DNA from: Streptomyces sp. M41(2017)
GTDB taxonomy: Bacteria; Actinomycetota; Actinomycetes; Streptomycetales; Streptomycetaceae
Direction: 5' to 3'
DNA length: 64,000 nt
Assembly: GCF_002078175.1 (NCBI RefSeq)
Contig: NZ_MWFK01000001.1
Coordinates: forward strand, 2,046,001-2,110,000
Positions 37,827 through 46,220 of this stretch are shown here, in pieces (positions within the stretch are counted from its first letter, which is position 1; every line of letters begins with the position of its first letter). A program made the position numbers and the translations under genes. The notes under the pieces are model-generated. The model had not been told where the DNA came from. It made no database searches and was given only the letters and a program-made list of their open reading frames with translations.

Positions 37827-38200
37827 CGAACGATTACTCCTCGGGCAGGCGCACCTTTGCGCGCCTGGAAACGGCGGCTGGTTTCCGGTCCCCCCGAAGT
37901 ACGGATGCGGTCGATCGCGCATTCACCCGTACTGCACCGAAGACGATGACGTCCTCAGTCGTCACTCGGTTCCCGGTGGTGTGCATGCCGCACAGACTAC
38001 GCACCGTCAAAACCCGCCTAGCACCGAAGTTCACCCCAAATCAGGCAACTTGCTTCGTATGAATCAGTGATGTGACGCCGTTCACCCTGACCCCTCTTGT
38101 CGCGACCGCAGAGGCGTTCTATCGTGCTGATGTATCGAGTCGATACATCAGCACGACATAAACGTCGCGCTGACGAGGCAGCGACAGGGAGGAGGCGACG
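37827..38200. other. Divergent region PBP / padR
   Basis: 374 bases without a supported gene. It holds the PBP promoter (minus) and, near its right end, the PadR-type palindrome (38122-38156). A minus-strand frame of about 50 codons ending at 37834 stops 7 bases before the PBP start, but its third-position GC is only about 72% and it has no ribosome site. Confidence 0.6.
38122..38156. promoter_or_regulatory. PadR-type operator, large perfect palindrome
   Basis: Arms TCGTGCTGATGTATCG and CGATACATCAGCACGA separated by AGT, 45 bases before the PadR start. The ATGTAT...ATACAT core fits PadR-family operators. It is probably an autorepressor site. Confidence 0.75.
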
Positions 38201-38884
38201 ATGAGCCGGCGTGCCGGGATCCTCGAGTTCGCCGTACTCGGCCTGCTCCGCGAGTCTCCGATGCACGGCTATGAGCTGCGCAAACGACTCAACACATCAC
38301 TGGGTGTGTTCCGTGCCTTCAGCTACGGAACGCTCTACCCCTGCCTCAAGACGCTGGTCGCCAACGGCTGGTTGATCGAGGAAGCGGGATCCACACCCGA
38401 AGACGCTCTCACGGCAACACTCGCGGGACGTCGCGCCAAGATCGTCTATCGATTGACGGCGGAAGGTAAGGATCACTTCGAGGAACTTCTCGCGCAGACG
38501 GGTCCCGACGCCTACGAGGACGAGCACTTCGCTGCTCGCTTCGCCTTCTTCGGGCAGACGTCACGCGATGTGCGCATGCGCGTACTGGAAGGTCGCCGCA
38601 GCCGTCTGGAGGAGCGCCTCGAGAAGATGCGCGCCTCACTGGCGCGCACCCGAGAGCGCCTCGACGACTACACGCTTGAGCTCCAGCGCCACGGAATGGA
38701 GTCCGTGGAGCGCGAAGTGCGCTGGCTGAACGAGCTCATCGAGAGCGAGCGAGCCGGACGGGACATCAAGACTTCCGCCTCCGAAGGCTCCGCTCAGCAG
38801 GACAACACATCTGGAGAGACGGGCGGCCTGCCCCGGCACCGGGACAGCACCCGGCCGGATCCGTCCGACGACACCGTCACGTGA
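38201..38884 (+). CDS. PadR-family transcriptional regulator
   Basis: A 227-residue regulator. The PadR winged helix is at about 8-90 ([20 protein letters not shown], then [20 protein letters not shown]). The C-terminal half (about 105-185) is a long-helix dimer region ([20 protein letters not shown]) and the last 45 residues are polar. The ATG at 38201 follows GGGAGGAGG. A 16 bp-arm palindrome lies just upstream and suggests autorepression. The inositol phosphate synthase gene follows after 43 bases, so the two may form an operon, with PadR possibly controlling inositol synthesis. The effector is unknown. Confidence 0.88.
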   Translation: MSRRAGILEFAVLGLLRESPMHGYELRKRLNTSLGVFRAFSYGTLYPCLKTLVANGWLIEEAGSTPEDALTATLAGRRAKIVYRLTAEGKDHFEELLAQTGPDAYEDEHFAARFAFFGQTSRDVRMRVLEGRRSRLEERLEKMRASLARTRERLDDYTLELQRHGMESVEREVRWLNELIESERAGRDIKTSASEGSAQQDNTSGETGGLPRHRDSTRPDPSDDTVT

Positions 38885-38927
38885 GACCCATTCGGGGTTT
38901 CACCGATACACACAGGGAGCAACCGGA

Positions 38928-40010
38928 ATGGGTTCGGTTCGCGTAGCCATCGTCGGCGTGGGCAACTGCGCCGCCTCGCTGGTTCAGGGCGTCGAGTACT
39001 ACAAGGACGCCGACCCGGCGGCCAAGGTCCCCGGCCTGATGCACGTCCAGTTCGGCGACTACCACGTCGGTGACGTCGAGTTCGTCGCCGCGTTCGACGT
39101 CGACGCGAAGAAGGTCGGCCTCGACCTCTCCGACGCCATCGGTGCCAGCGAGAACAACACCATCAAGATCTGCGACGTCCCGAACAAGGGCGTCACGGTC
39201 CAGCGCGGTCACACCCTGGACGGTCTCGGTAAGTACTACCGCATGACCATCGAGGAGTCCGCCGAGGCGCCGGTCGACGTGGTCCAGGTCCTCAAGGACA
39301 AGCAGGTCGACGTCCTGATCTGCTACCTGCCCGTCGGTTCCGAGGCCGCGGCGAAGTTCTACGCCCAGTGCGCCATCGACGCCAAGGTCGCCTTCGTCAA
39401 CGCTCTCCCGGTCTTCATCGCCGGCACCAAGGAGTGGGCGGACAAGTTCACGGAGGCCGGCGTCCCGATCGTCGGCGACGACATCAAGTCCCAGGTCGGC
39501 GCCACCATCACGCACCGTGTGATGGCGAAGCTGTTCGAGGACCGCGGTGTCCGCCTTGAGCGCACGATGCAGCTCAACGTCGGCGGCAACATGGACTTCA
39601 AGAACATGCTGGAGCGCGACCGCCTCGAGTCCAAGAAGATCTCGAAGACGCAGGCCGTCACCTCGCAGATCCCCGACCGCGACCTGGGCGAGAAGAACGT
39701 CCACATCGGTCCGTCGGACTACGTGGCCTGGCTCGACGACCGCAAGTGGGCGTACGTCCGCCTCGAGGGCCGTGCCTTCGGTGACGTCCCGCTGAACCTG
39801 GAGTACAAGCTCGAGGTCTGGGACTCCCCGAACTCGGCCGGTGTCATCATCGACGCCCTGCGTGCCGCGAAGATCGCCAAGGACCGCGGCATCGGTGGCC
39901 CGATCCTCTCCGCGTCGAGCTACTTCATGAAGTCCCCGCCGGTCCAGTACTTCGACGACGAGGCCTTCGCCAACGTCGAGAAGTTCATCAAGGGCGAGGT
40001 CGAGCGCTAA
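38928..40010 (+). CDS. ino1: Myo-inositol-1-phosphate synthase
   Basis: A 360-residue NAD-dependent enzyme that converts glucose 6-phosphate to inositol 1-phosphate, feeding phosphatidylinositol and mycothiol. The Rossmann start is [20 protein letters not shown], followed by family blocks [44 protein letters not shown] and [13 protein letters not shown] [14 protein letters not shown]. It is the short bacterial form. It follows padR, and codon usage is strongly biased to C, as expected for a highly expressed gene. A strong terminator follows. Confidence 0.95.
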   Translation: MGSVRVAIVGVGNCAASLVQGVEYYKDADPAAKVPGLMHVQFGDYHVGDVEFVAAFDVDAKKVGLDLSDAIGASENNTIKICDVPNKGVTVQRGHTLDGLGKYYRMTIEESAEAPVDVVQVLKDKQVDVLICYLPVGSEAAAKFYAQCAIDAKVAFVNALPVFIAGTKEWADKFTEAGVPIVGDDIKSQVGATITHRVMAKLFEDRGVRLERTMQLNVGGNMDFKNMLERDRLESKKISKTQAVTSQIPDRDLGEKNVHIGPSDYVAWLDDRKWAYVRLEGRAFGDVPLNLEYKLEVWDSPNSAGVIIDALRAAKIAKDRGIGGPILSASSYFMKSPPVQYFDDEAFANVEKFIKGEVER

Positions 40011-40034
40011 GCACAGCTCTTCGTGCTTGCTGTC

Positions 40035-40067
40035 GAAGGTCCCCGGGCACTGTGCCCGGGGACCTTC
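40035..40067 (+). terminator. Terminator after ino1
   Basis: GAAGGTCCCCGGGC / GCCCGGGGACCTTC, 14 pairs with loop ACTGT, 25 bases past the stop, followed by CCCC. Confidence 0.82.
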
Positions 40068-40089
40068 CCCGTATGTGAGGCTGTGCCCC

Positions 40090-41352
40090 ATGGCTGTCGT
40101 GCGTGACGTGCGCGTCCTCCTGAGCTTTCAGGGGTTCAGACGCCTGCTCGCCGTACGGCTGCTGTCGCAGGGCGCAGACGGCGTCTTCCAGGTCGCGCTG
40201 GCCACCTACGTCGTCTTCTCCCCGGAGAACCAGACCTCCGCAGCCTCCATCGCCTCCGCGATGGCGATCCTGCTGCTTCCGTATTCACTCATCGGTCCCT
40301 TCGCGGGTGTCCTGCTGGACCGGTGGCGGCGGCGGCAGGTTTTTCTGTACGGCAATCTCCTGCGCACGGCCCTCGCGTGCCTGACAGCCGTTCTGATACT
40401 GAGCCATGTCCCCGACTGGCTCTTCTACGTCTCGGCGCTCTGCGTCACCGCGGTCAACCGCTTCGTCCTGGCCGGGCTGTCTGCGTCACTGCCCCGCGTC
40501 GTCGATGCGGATCGTCTGGTGCTGGCCAACTCCCTTTCTCCCACCGCCGGAACGTTGGCCGCCACGACGGGCGGAGGAATCGCTTTCGTCGTACGGCTGC
40601 TCGTCGCGGACTCCGACGCGGCGGTGGTCCTCGTAGGAGCCTCGCTGTACCTCTGCGCCGCCCTCGCCGCCGCCCGCATCGCTCCGGAACTCCTCGGGCC
40701 TGATCGCGAGTTGCTTCACCCGCGTATCGCCAAGGCGCTCGCCGGCACCGCACGCGGCCTCGCCGCAGGCGTACGTCACCTCGCCCAGCCCCCGCGACGG
40801 GAGGCGGCCTGGGCTCTGATGGCGATGACGTTGCTGCGCTTCTGCTACGGCGCCCTGACCGTCATGCTGCTGATGCTCTGCCGCTATGCCTGGGCGTCCG
40901 GATCGGACGACGGGCTCGCTCTCCTGGGAGTCGCGGTGGGCGTCTCGGGGGCGGGTTTCTTCGTCGCCGCCTTGGTGACGCCCTGGGCGGCAGGGCGGCT
41001 GGGCCCCGGCCGCTGGATCGCGGTCTGCGCCGCCGGCGCCGCGGTCCTGGAGCCCGCTCTCTGCCTTCCCTTCGCACCAGCACCGATGCTGGTCGCCGCA
41101 TTCATCCTGGGAGTGACCACTCAGGGCGCGAAGATCGCGACGGACACGATCGTGCAGTCTTCGGTGGACGACGGCTTCCGCGGCCGGATCTTTTCTGTCT
41201 ACGACGTCCTGTTCAACGTCGCGTTCGTGGGAGCGGCCGGAGTGGCCGCGCTGATGCTGCCTTCTGACGGCCGGTCGACTGCCCTGGTGGTGACGGTGGC
41301 GGCAATCTACGCGGGCATTGCGGCAGCTATGGCCCGCTTTGAACTCCAGTAA
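40090..41352 (+). CDS. MFS transporter
   Basis: A 420-residue protein with about twelve helices. It begins MAVVRDVRVLLSFQGFRRLL and continues with the major-facilitator A-like loop LLDRWRRRQVFLYGNLLRTA. The central loop and C-terminal half contain RSVVDDGFRGRIFSV-like SSVDDGFRGRIFSVYDVLFN, typical of the MFS_3 (enterobactin-exporter-like) group. The substrate is unknown. The ATG at 40090 follows GAGG by about 11 bases. It starts just past the ino1 terminator, so it has its own promoter or receives read-through. Confidence 0.82.
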   Translation: MAVVRDVRVLLSFQGFRRLLAVRLLSQGADGVFQVALATYVVFSPENQTSAASIASAMAILLLPYSLIGPFAGVLLDRWRRRQVFLYGNLLRTALACLTAVLILSHVPDWLFYVSALCVTAVNRFVLAGLSASLPRVVDADRLVLANSLSPTAGTLAATTGGGIAFVVRLLVADSDAAVVLVGASLYLCAALAAARIAPELLGPDRELLHPRIAKALAGTARGLAAGVRHLAQPPRREAAWALMAMTLLRFCYGALTVMLLMLCRYAWASGSDDGLALLGVAVGVSGAGFFVAALVTPWAAGRLGPGRWIAVCAAGAAVLEPALCLPFAPAPMLVAAFILGVTTQGAKIATDTIVQSSVDDGFRGRIFSVYDVLFNVAFVGAAGVAALMLPSDGRSTALVVTVAAIYAGIAAAMARFELQ

Positions 41353-41466
41353 GTGTCACATCAGTGCCACAGAGCCAATCCTGGCTACTGCGTTGTCACT
41401 GGGGCCCGATAACTTATGTGCGTCTTATACGCACCACGCGCCAGCGTTCCAATGGGGGGACTCCCA

Positions 41467-41967
41467 GTGACCACACCGCCGCCTCAGGGCCAGAACCCGT
41501 TCGCTCAGGGCCAGCAGCCTTACGGGCCGCCGCCCCAGGGGCAGAACCCGTACGCCCAGCAGCCTCCGCAGGGCTACCCGCAGCAGCCCGGCCAGCCCGG
41601 CTTCCCCCAGCAGCAGGCCGCAGGCTTCGCCCCGGTGCCGCCGCAGCAGCGGAAGCGGGGCTTCAAGCAGTACCTGCGAATCGGCATCGTCGTCTGTGTG
41701 GTCATAGCCGCTGGCGTGGGCTGGCTGACGAGCCGGCACGACGCGGACACAGCCAAGGTGGGTGACTGCATGAGCATCAGCAACCCTGACAGCTCCACAG
41801 ACCCGGGCCTGAAGGTCGTTGACTGCGGCAACTCCAAGGCGAAGTACAAGGTGGCGCAGAAAAAGAGCGACAACTCCGGCTGCGACCGCACCAAGTATGC
41901 CGAGTACACGGAAACGGGTGGCAGCGACGACTTCACCCTCTGCCTGTCGGAGTACTCCGCGAAGTAG
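41467..41967 (+). CDS. LppU / SCO3897-like membrane-anchored protein
   Basis: A 166-residue protein. Residues 1-65 are rich in Pro, Gln, Gly and Tyr with repeated QGQNPYAQ-type units, cytoplasmic and disordered. One membrane helix follows (RIGIVVCVVIAAGVGWLTS). The extracytoplasmic domain has four cysteines (VGDCMS, VDCGNS, SGCDRT, TLCLSE), probably two disulfides, and matches the LppU/SCO3897 family by position and layout. The function is unknown. A GTG at 41467 is chosen because GGGGGA lies 6 bases before it; an ATG at 41452 overlaps that site. The gene ends at a 48 bp parS palindrome. Confidence 0.72.
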   Translation: MTTPPPQGQNPFAQGQQPYGPPPQGQNPYAQQPPQGYPQQPGQPGFPQQQAAGFAPVPPQQRKRGFKQYLRIGIVVCVVIAAGVGWLTSRHDADTAKVGDCMSISNPDSSTDPGLKVVDCGNSKAKYKVAQKKSDNSGCDRTKYAEYTETGGSDDFTLCLSEYSAK

Positions 41968-41976
41968 GTCCTTCTC

Positions 41977-42024
41977 CAACGCGAAGGGGCGGTGTTTCAC
42001 GTGAAACACCGCCCCTTCGCGTTG
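41977..42024. terminator. 48 bp palindromic terminator centred on parS
   Basis: A perfect inverted repeat of 24 base arms whose outer part is CAACGCGAAGGGGCGG. It would give a strong hairpin in the LppU-like transcript and in the pcnA transcript from the other side. Confidence 0.7.
41994..42007. other. parS site inside a 48 bp perfect palindrome
   Basis: Perfect parS. Symmetry runs without mismatch from 41977 to 42024; the inner arm from 41991 reads GGTGTTTCAC. It lies 10 bases past the LppU-like stop, between convergent genes. Confidence 0.92.
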
Positions 42025-42036
42025 TCCGTCGGCGAT

Positions 42037-42050
42037 GTTTCACGTGAAAC
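42037..42050. other. parS site inside a 36 bp perfect palindrome
   Basis: Perfect parS with symmetry from 42026 to 42061 (arm CCGTCGGCGATGTTTCAC), ending 5 bases from the pcnA stop. It is the second of a tandem palindrome pair, 43 bases after the first. Confidence 0.92.
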
Positions 42051-42066
42051 ATCGCCGACGGGCTCG

Positions 42067-43533
42067 TCAGGTCTGCTCGGCCCACCACTCCTTAAGTGCC
42101 GCTGTCGCCGCTTCGTGCTCCATCGGGCCGTTCTCCAGGCGCAGCTCCAGCAGGAACTTGTACGCCTGGCCGATCGCGGGACCCGGTCCGATGTCCAGGA
42201 TCTCCATGATCTGGTTACCGTCGAGGTCCGGACGGATCGCGTCGAGTTCCTCCTGCTCCTGGAGTTGGCCGATGCGCTCCTCCAGGCCGTCGTAGGCGCG
42301 GGAGAGGGCGGCGGCGCGGCGCTTGTTCCTGGTGGTGCAGTCGGAGCGTGTCAGCTTGTGAAGGCGACCGAGGAGCGGGCCGGCGTCCCGGACGTAGCGC
42401 CGCACGGCTGAGTCCGTCCACTCGCCGGTGCCGTAGCCGTGGAAGCGCAGATGCAGCTCGACCAGACGTGAGACGTCCTTCACGAGATCGTTCGAGTACT
42501 TGAGCGCCGTCATCCGCTTCTTGGTCATCTTGGCGCCGACGACCTCGTGGTGGTGGAACGACACCCGCCCGTCGTTCTCGAAGCGACGGGTCCGCGGCTT
42601 ACCGATGTCGTGCAGCAGCGCGGCAAGCCGGAGGACCAGATCGGGTCCCTCCTCCTCGAGCGCCATCGCCTGTTCCAGGACGATCAGCGTGTGCTCGTAG
42701 ACGTCCTTGTGCCGGTGGTGCTCGTCACTCTCCAGCCGCAGCGCGGGAAGCTCGGGCAGCACATATTCGGCGAGGCCGGTGTCGACGAGCAGGGTGAGGC
42801 CCTTGCGGGGGTGCGCCGACAGAATGAGCTTGTTCAGCTCGTCCCGTACGCGCTCCGCCGAGACGATCTCGATACGTCCGGCCATGTCCGTCATGGCCGC
42901 CACGACCTCGGGCGCCACCTCGAAGTCGAGCTGTGCGGCGAACCGCGCCGCCCGCATCATGCGCAGCGGATCGTCGGAGAAGGATGCCTCCGGAGTGCCG
43001 GGGGTGCGCAGGACGCGTCCCTCCAGGTCCTCCAGGCCTCCGTGCGGGTCGATGAACCTCTTCTCCGGCAAGGCCACAGCCATCGCGTTCACCGTGAAGT
43101 CGCGACGGACGAGGTCCTCCTCCATGGAGTCGCCGTAGGACACCTCGGGCTTGCGCGAGGTCCGGTCGTACGCCTCGGACCGGTACGTGGTGATCTCGAT
43201 CTGGAACGTCTGCTCCACATCGCCCACGCGGGCGTCCTTCTGAGCCCCCACGGTTCCGAAGGCGATCCCGACCTCCCACACGGCGTCCGCCCACGGTCGG
43301 ACGATCTTCAACACGTCCTCGGGCCGGGCGTCCGTCGTGAAGTCCAGGTCGTTGCCGAGCCGGCCGAGGAGCGCGTCCCGGACCGAGCCGCCCACCAGGG
43401 CAAGCGAGAACCCCGCCTCCTGGAAACGGCGGGCGAGCTCGTCGGCGACAGGGGACACCCGCAGCAGTTCACTCACCGCGCGGTGCTGCACCTGACTCAG
43501 GGCGCTGGGATTGTCTTCATTGGCGTTCGGCAC
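42067..43533 (-). CDS. pcnA: CCA tRNA nucleotidyltransferase
   Basis: A 488-residue enzyme that adds or repairs the 3' CCA of tRNA. The class II head has GGSVRDALLGRLGNDLDFTT, with the DXD metal site, and the RRDFTVNAMA block. The HD domain (about residues 265-380) contains HHRHKDVYEHTLIV, then LLHDIGKP. Actinobacteria carry this HD-fused form. It was long annotated pcnA in Streptomyces; its activity is CCA addition rather than polyadenylation, by family. It starts at a GTG at 43533 without a clear ribosome site. It is divergent from the DUF6049-like gene. Confidence 0.9.
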   Translation of the reverse strand: MPNANEDNPSALSQVQHRAVSELLRVSPVADELARRFQEAGFSLALVGGSVRDALLGRLGNDLDFTTDARPEDVLKIVRPWADAVWEVGIAFGTVGAQKDARVGDVEQTFQIEITTYRSEAYDRTSRKPEVSYGDSMEEDLVRRDFTVNAMAVALPEKRFIDPHGGLEDLEGRVLRTPGTPEASFSDDPLRMMRAARFAAQLDFEVAPEVVAAMTDMAGRIEIVSAERVRDELNKLILSAHPRKGLTLLVDTGLAEYVLPELPALRLESDEHHRHKDVYEHTLIVLEQAMALEEEGPDLVLRLAALLHDIGKPRTRRFENDGRVSFHHHEVVGAKMTKKRMTALKYSNDLVKDVSRLVELHLRFHGYGTGEWTDSAVRRYVRDAGPLLGRLHKLTRSDCTTRNKRRAAALSRAYDGLEERIGQLQEQEELDAIRPDLDGNQIMEILDIGPGPAIGQAYKFLLELRLENGPMEHEAATAALKEWWAEQT

Positions 43534-43753
43534 AACAGAAAAGGGTACGTGGCCGGGACGCCGGGAAGCGCCTCCATAAATCTTGTACCGCCGTCCTCCA
43601 TTTCACGGGCCCAGATAGGCCCACATACAGGACAGTCGGCGCTCTCCGCCGATCTTGTGGACCACTCCGCGGCACTTCCCCTCGGCGCGCATCGTTACCA
43701 TGCGTGGACGCACATTCCGACGACCACTGACGACGACGAGGACGGGCGAGCGC

Positions 43754-46174
43754 GTGGCCGAGGCGGCAGACTTCCAGGGGACGAGTCCCTCACCTGCCCG
43801 TCGGTGGCTCCGGCGCAGCGGTGTACTGCTGGCCGGGACGCCGTTGCTGGCCGGGCTGCTCCAGCTACCCCTCGGCGCGCCCGCACAAGCCGCCGAGAAG
43901 GCCTCTGTGGCCGATGCCGCGAGCTCGGGCGGGGTGGACATCAACATCGCGTCCCTGAGCCCCAGTGCCCCCACGGACGGCGACACGGTCACCGTCTCCG
44001 GTTCGGTCACCAACAGGAGCAAGCAGACCGTCACGGATGCCCACGTGGGTATCCGTGTGGGCTCGTCCCCCCTGACCACGCGTTCCGCCATCGACACCGC
44101 CGCGAAGCTCACCAGCTTCCAGCCCGGCCTCGACGCGGCCGAGGTCGGCGGGAAGTACGTCGAGAAGGTCGCCCGGCTCGCCGCGGGCAGCTCGCAGAAC
44201 TTCAGCATCTCGGTTCCCGTCAAGGATCTCGATCTGGGGGACGACGGGGTCTACCAGCTGGGTGTCTCCCTCACGGGCCGGACGACGGCCCAGCAGTGGG
44301 ACCAGGTGCTCGGCATCAAGCGGACGTTCCTTCCGTGGCAGCCCGACGCGGCGGACACGAAGACGAAGACGACGTACCTCTGGCCGCTGATCTCCTCGGT
44401 CCACCTCACGGCTGAGACCGGTTCGGACGAGCAGCAGACGCGTGTCTTCAAGAACGACGACCTGGCCAAGGAGATCGCCCCGGGCGGCCGGCTGGACCAG
44501 CTCCTGTCGCTGGGCAGTGGGCTCGACGTCACGTGGGTGCTGGACCCGGACGTGCTGGCCTCGGTCGACGCCATGAGGGGCGGCTACCGCGTCCAGCAGC
44601 CCGACGGCAAAACTGTGGCGGGGAGCGAGAAGAACCGCGAGCTGGCCAAGGCCTGGCTCGACAGGCTCGAGAAGACGGTCCAGGGCCAGAAGATCGTCGC
44701 CCTCCCCTTTGCCGACCCCGACATCGCGTCCCTCGCCCACAGCGGCAAGGTCACCGGTTCCCTCAGCCGCCTCAAGGACGCCACCGACGTGGCTTCCAAA
44801 ACGGTCGAATCGATCGTCCACGTGAAGCCCAGTACGGACTTCACCTGGCCTGTGGACGGAGCGATCGACCCGTCGATCGTGAATGTGGCGACCTCTGCCG
44901 GGGCGGACAAGGTGATCGCCCGCAGCGACAGTCTGCAGGAGACGGGTGGGCTGGCGTACACGCCCAGCGCCGCCCGCCCCATCGGGGGCGGCACGACGGC
45001 CGTCGTCGCCGACGAGCGGCTGTCGACCGCGTTCCAGGGCGACATGCTGAAGGCCGGCAACTCCACACTCGCCGTCCAGAAGTTCCTCGCTCAGAGCTTG
45101 ATGATCAACCTTCAGGACGCGAACCAGCGCAGCATCGTCGTCGCGCCGCAGCGTATGCCCACGGCCAGCCAGGCACAGTCCATGGCCGCGGCCCTGAGGA
45201 CGCTCCAGCAGGGGAACTGGTCGGAGTCCCAGGGGCTGGCGGCTGCAGCCAAGGCCAAGCCGGACCCGGGCGCCACCACGCGAGTTCCCTCAGCCTCTTC
45301 GTACCCGCGCGCCCTGAAGAGTCAGCAGCTGCCGGCCTCGGCCTTCGACTGGATACAGGGCACGCAGACCAAGCTCGACAAGTTCCAGGTGATCCTGACC
45401 GACAAGTCACGCGTGGCGACGCCCTTCGGCCTGGCCATGAACCGGGGGATGTCGACGTCCTGGCGCGGCCGCCCCGCCGAGGGCAAGGTCTTCCGCGACG
45501 CTGTGGACTCCTACCTCGACGGACTCACCGGGCTGGTGCATCTCATCGAGAAGTCGGACGCGAAGCTCTCGGGCCGTAGCGCCACGATCCCCGTGACCGT
45601 CCAGAACAACCTGGTCCAGGGTGTCGACCACCTCACGCTGCGCCTCACGTCCATGCAGCCCACCCGCCTCAAGATCGGCAACGGGCCGTTCGACGAGAAG
45701 CTGATCAAGGTCGCTGGTGAACACAGCCAGTCGGTGAAGTTCACCACCTCCACCAAGGCCAACGGCCCGGTGAAGGTCGTCGCCCAGCTGTACACGGAGG
45801 ACGGGCAGCCCTACGGCGCCGCGGTGCCCTTCGAGGTCAAGGTCACGGAGATCACCTCCACCGTGATGCTCGTCATCGGTGGCGGCGTCCTGCTCCTCGT
45901 GCTCGCCGGTTTCCGGATGTACACGCAGCGCAAGCGGGCTGCGGCGCAACAGGCCGAGCAGGGACCCGAGGATGGTCCCGAGGCCGAGGGCGTGAACAAG
46001 GACACCGATGGCACCGTAGAGACTGGGGACGCCGAAGACTCCGAGGCCGGTCAGGAGATCACGACCGGCCCGAAGTCGGGGGCTGACGACCCGGGGCACC
46101 CGAGTGACCCGACACCGGACACCGCTCCGGAAAGCGCCGACCCGTCCGGCACGGGTGAGAGAGTGGACCGTTGA
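43754..46174 (+). CDS. Large secreted, membrane-anchored protein (DUF6049-like)
   Basis: An 806-residue envelope protein. An N-terminal twin-arginine-like or Sec signal (RRWLRRSGVLLAGTPLLAGL, cut near AQAAEK) leads to a beta-rich region with DGDTVTVSGSVTNRSKQTV, then a large extracytoplasmic domain. A single C-terminal helix (TVMLVIGGGVLLLVLAGFRM) and a charged cytoplasmic tail close it. The function is unknown, but actinobacteria conserve it directly upstream of murJ, suggesting a link to peptidoglycan flipping. A GTG at 43754 with GAGGA upstream is used; other starts at 43655 or 43700 lack support. Confidence 0.78.
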   Translation: MAEAADFQGTSPSPARRWLRRSGVLLAGTPLLAGLLQLPLGAPAQAAEKASVADAASSGGVDINIASLSPSAPTDGDTVTVSGSVTNRSKQTVTDAHVGIRVGSSPLTTRSAIDTAAKLTSFQPGLDAAEVGGKYVEKVARLAAGSSQNFSISVPVKDLDLGDDGVYQLGVSLTGRTTAQQWDQVLGIKRTFLPWQPDAADTKTKTTYLWPLISSVHLTAETGSDEQQTRVFKNDDLAKEIAPGGRLDQLLSLGSGLDVTWVLDPDVLASVDAMRGGYRVQQPDGKTVAGSEKNRELAKAWLDRLEKTVQGQKIVALPFADPDIASLAHSGKVTGSLSRLKDATDVASKTVESIVHVKPSTDFTWPVDGAIDPSIVNVATSAGADKVIARSDSLQETGGLAYTPSAARPIGGGTTAVVADERLSTAFQGDMLKAGNSTLAVQKFLAQSLMINLQDANQRSIVVAPQRMPTASQAQSMAAALRTLQQGNWSESQGLAAAAKAKPDPGATTRVPSASSYPRALKSQQLPASAFDWIQGTQTKLDKFQVILTDKSRVATPFGLAMNRGMSTSWRGRPAEGKVFRDAVDSYLDGLTGLVHLIEKSDAKLSGRSATIPVTVQNNLVQGVDHLTLRLTSMQPTRLKIGNGPFDEKLIKVAGEHSQSVKFTTSTKANGPVKVVAQLYTEDGQPYGAAVPFEVKVTEITSTVMLVIGGGVLLLVLAGFRMYTQRKRAAAQQAEQGPEDGPEAEGVNKDTDGTVETGDAEDSEAGQEITTGPKSGADDPGHPSDPTPDTAPESADPSGTGERVDR

Positions 46175-46220
46175 GCGATGTCGTGGCCGGTGGGCCCGGG
46201 GACGATGAGGTGGGGTAACC

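Noticed and set aside
37834..37985. About 50-codon frame just before the PBP start, stopping 7 bases upstream
   Set aside because: Third-position GC is only about 72%, no ribosome site, and no recognisable product; the spacing to the PBP start is probably chance.
38877..40091. 404-codon open frame antisense to ino1
   Set aside because: High third-position GC of ino1 keeps this frame open. The protein has no known fold and ino1 is unmistakable on the other strand.
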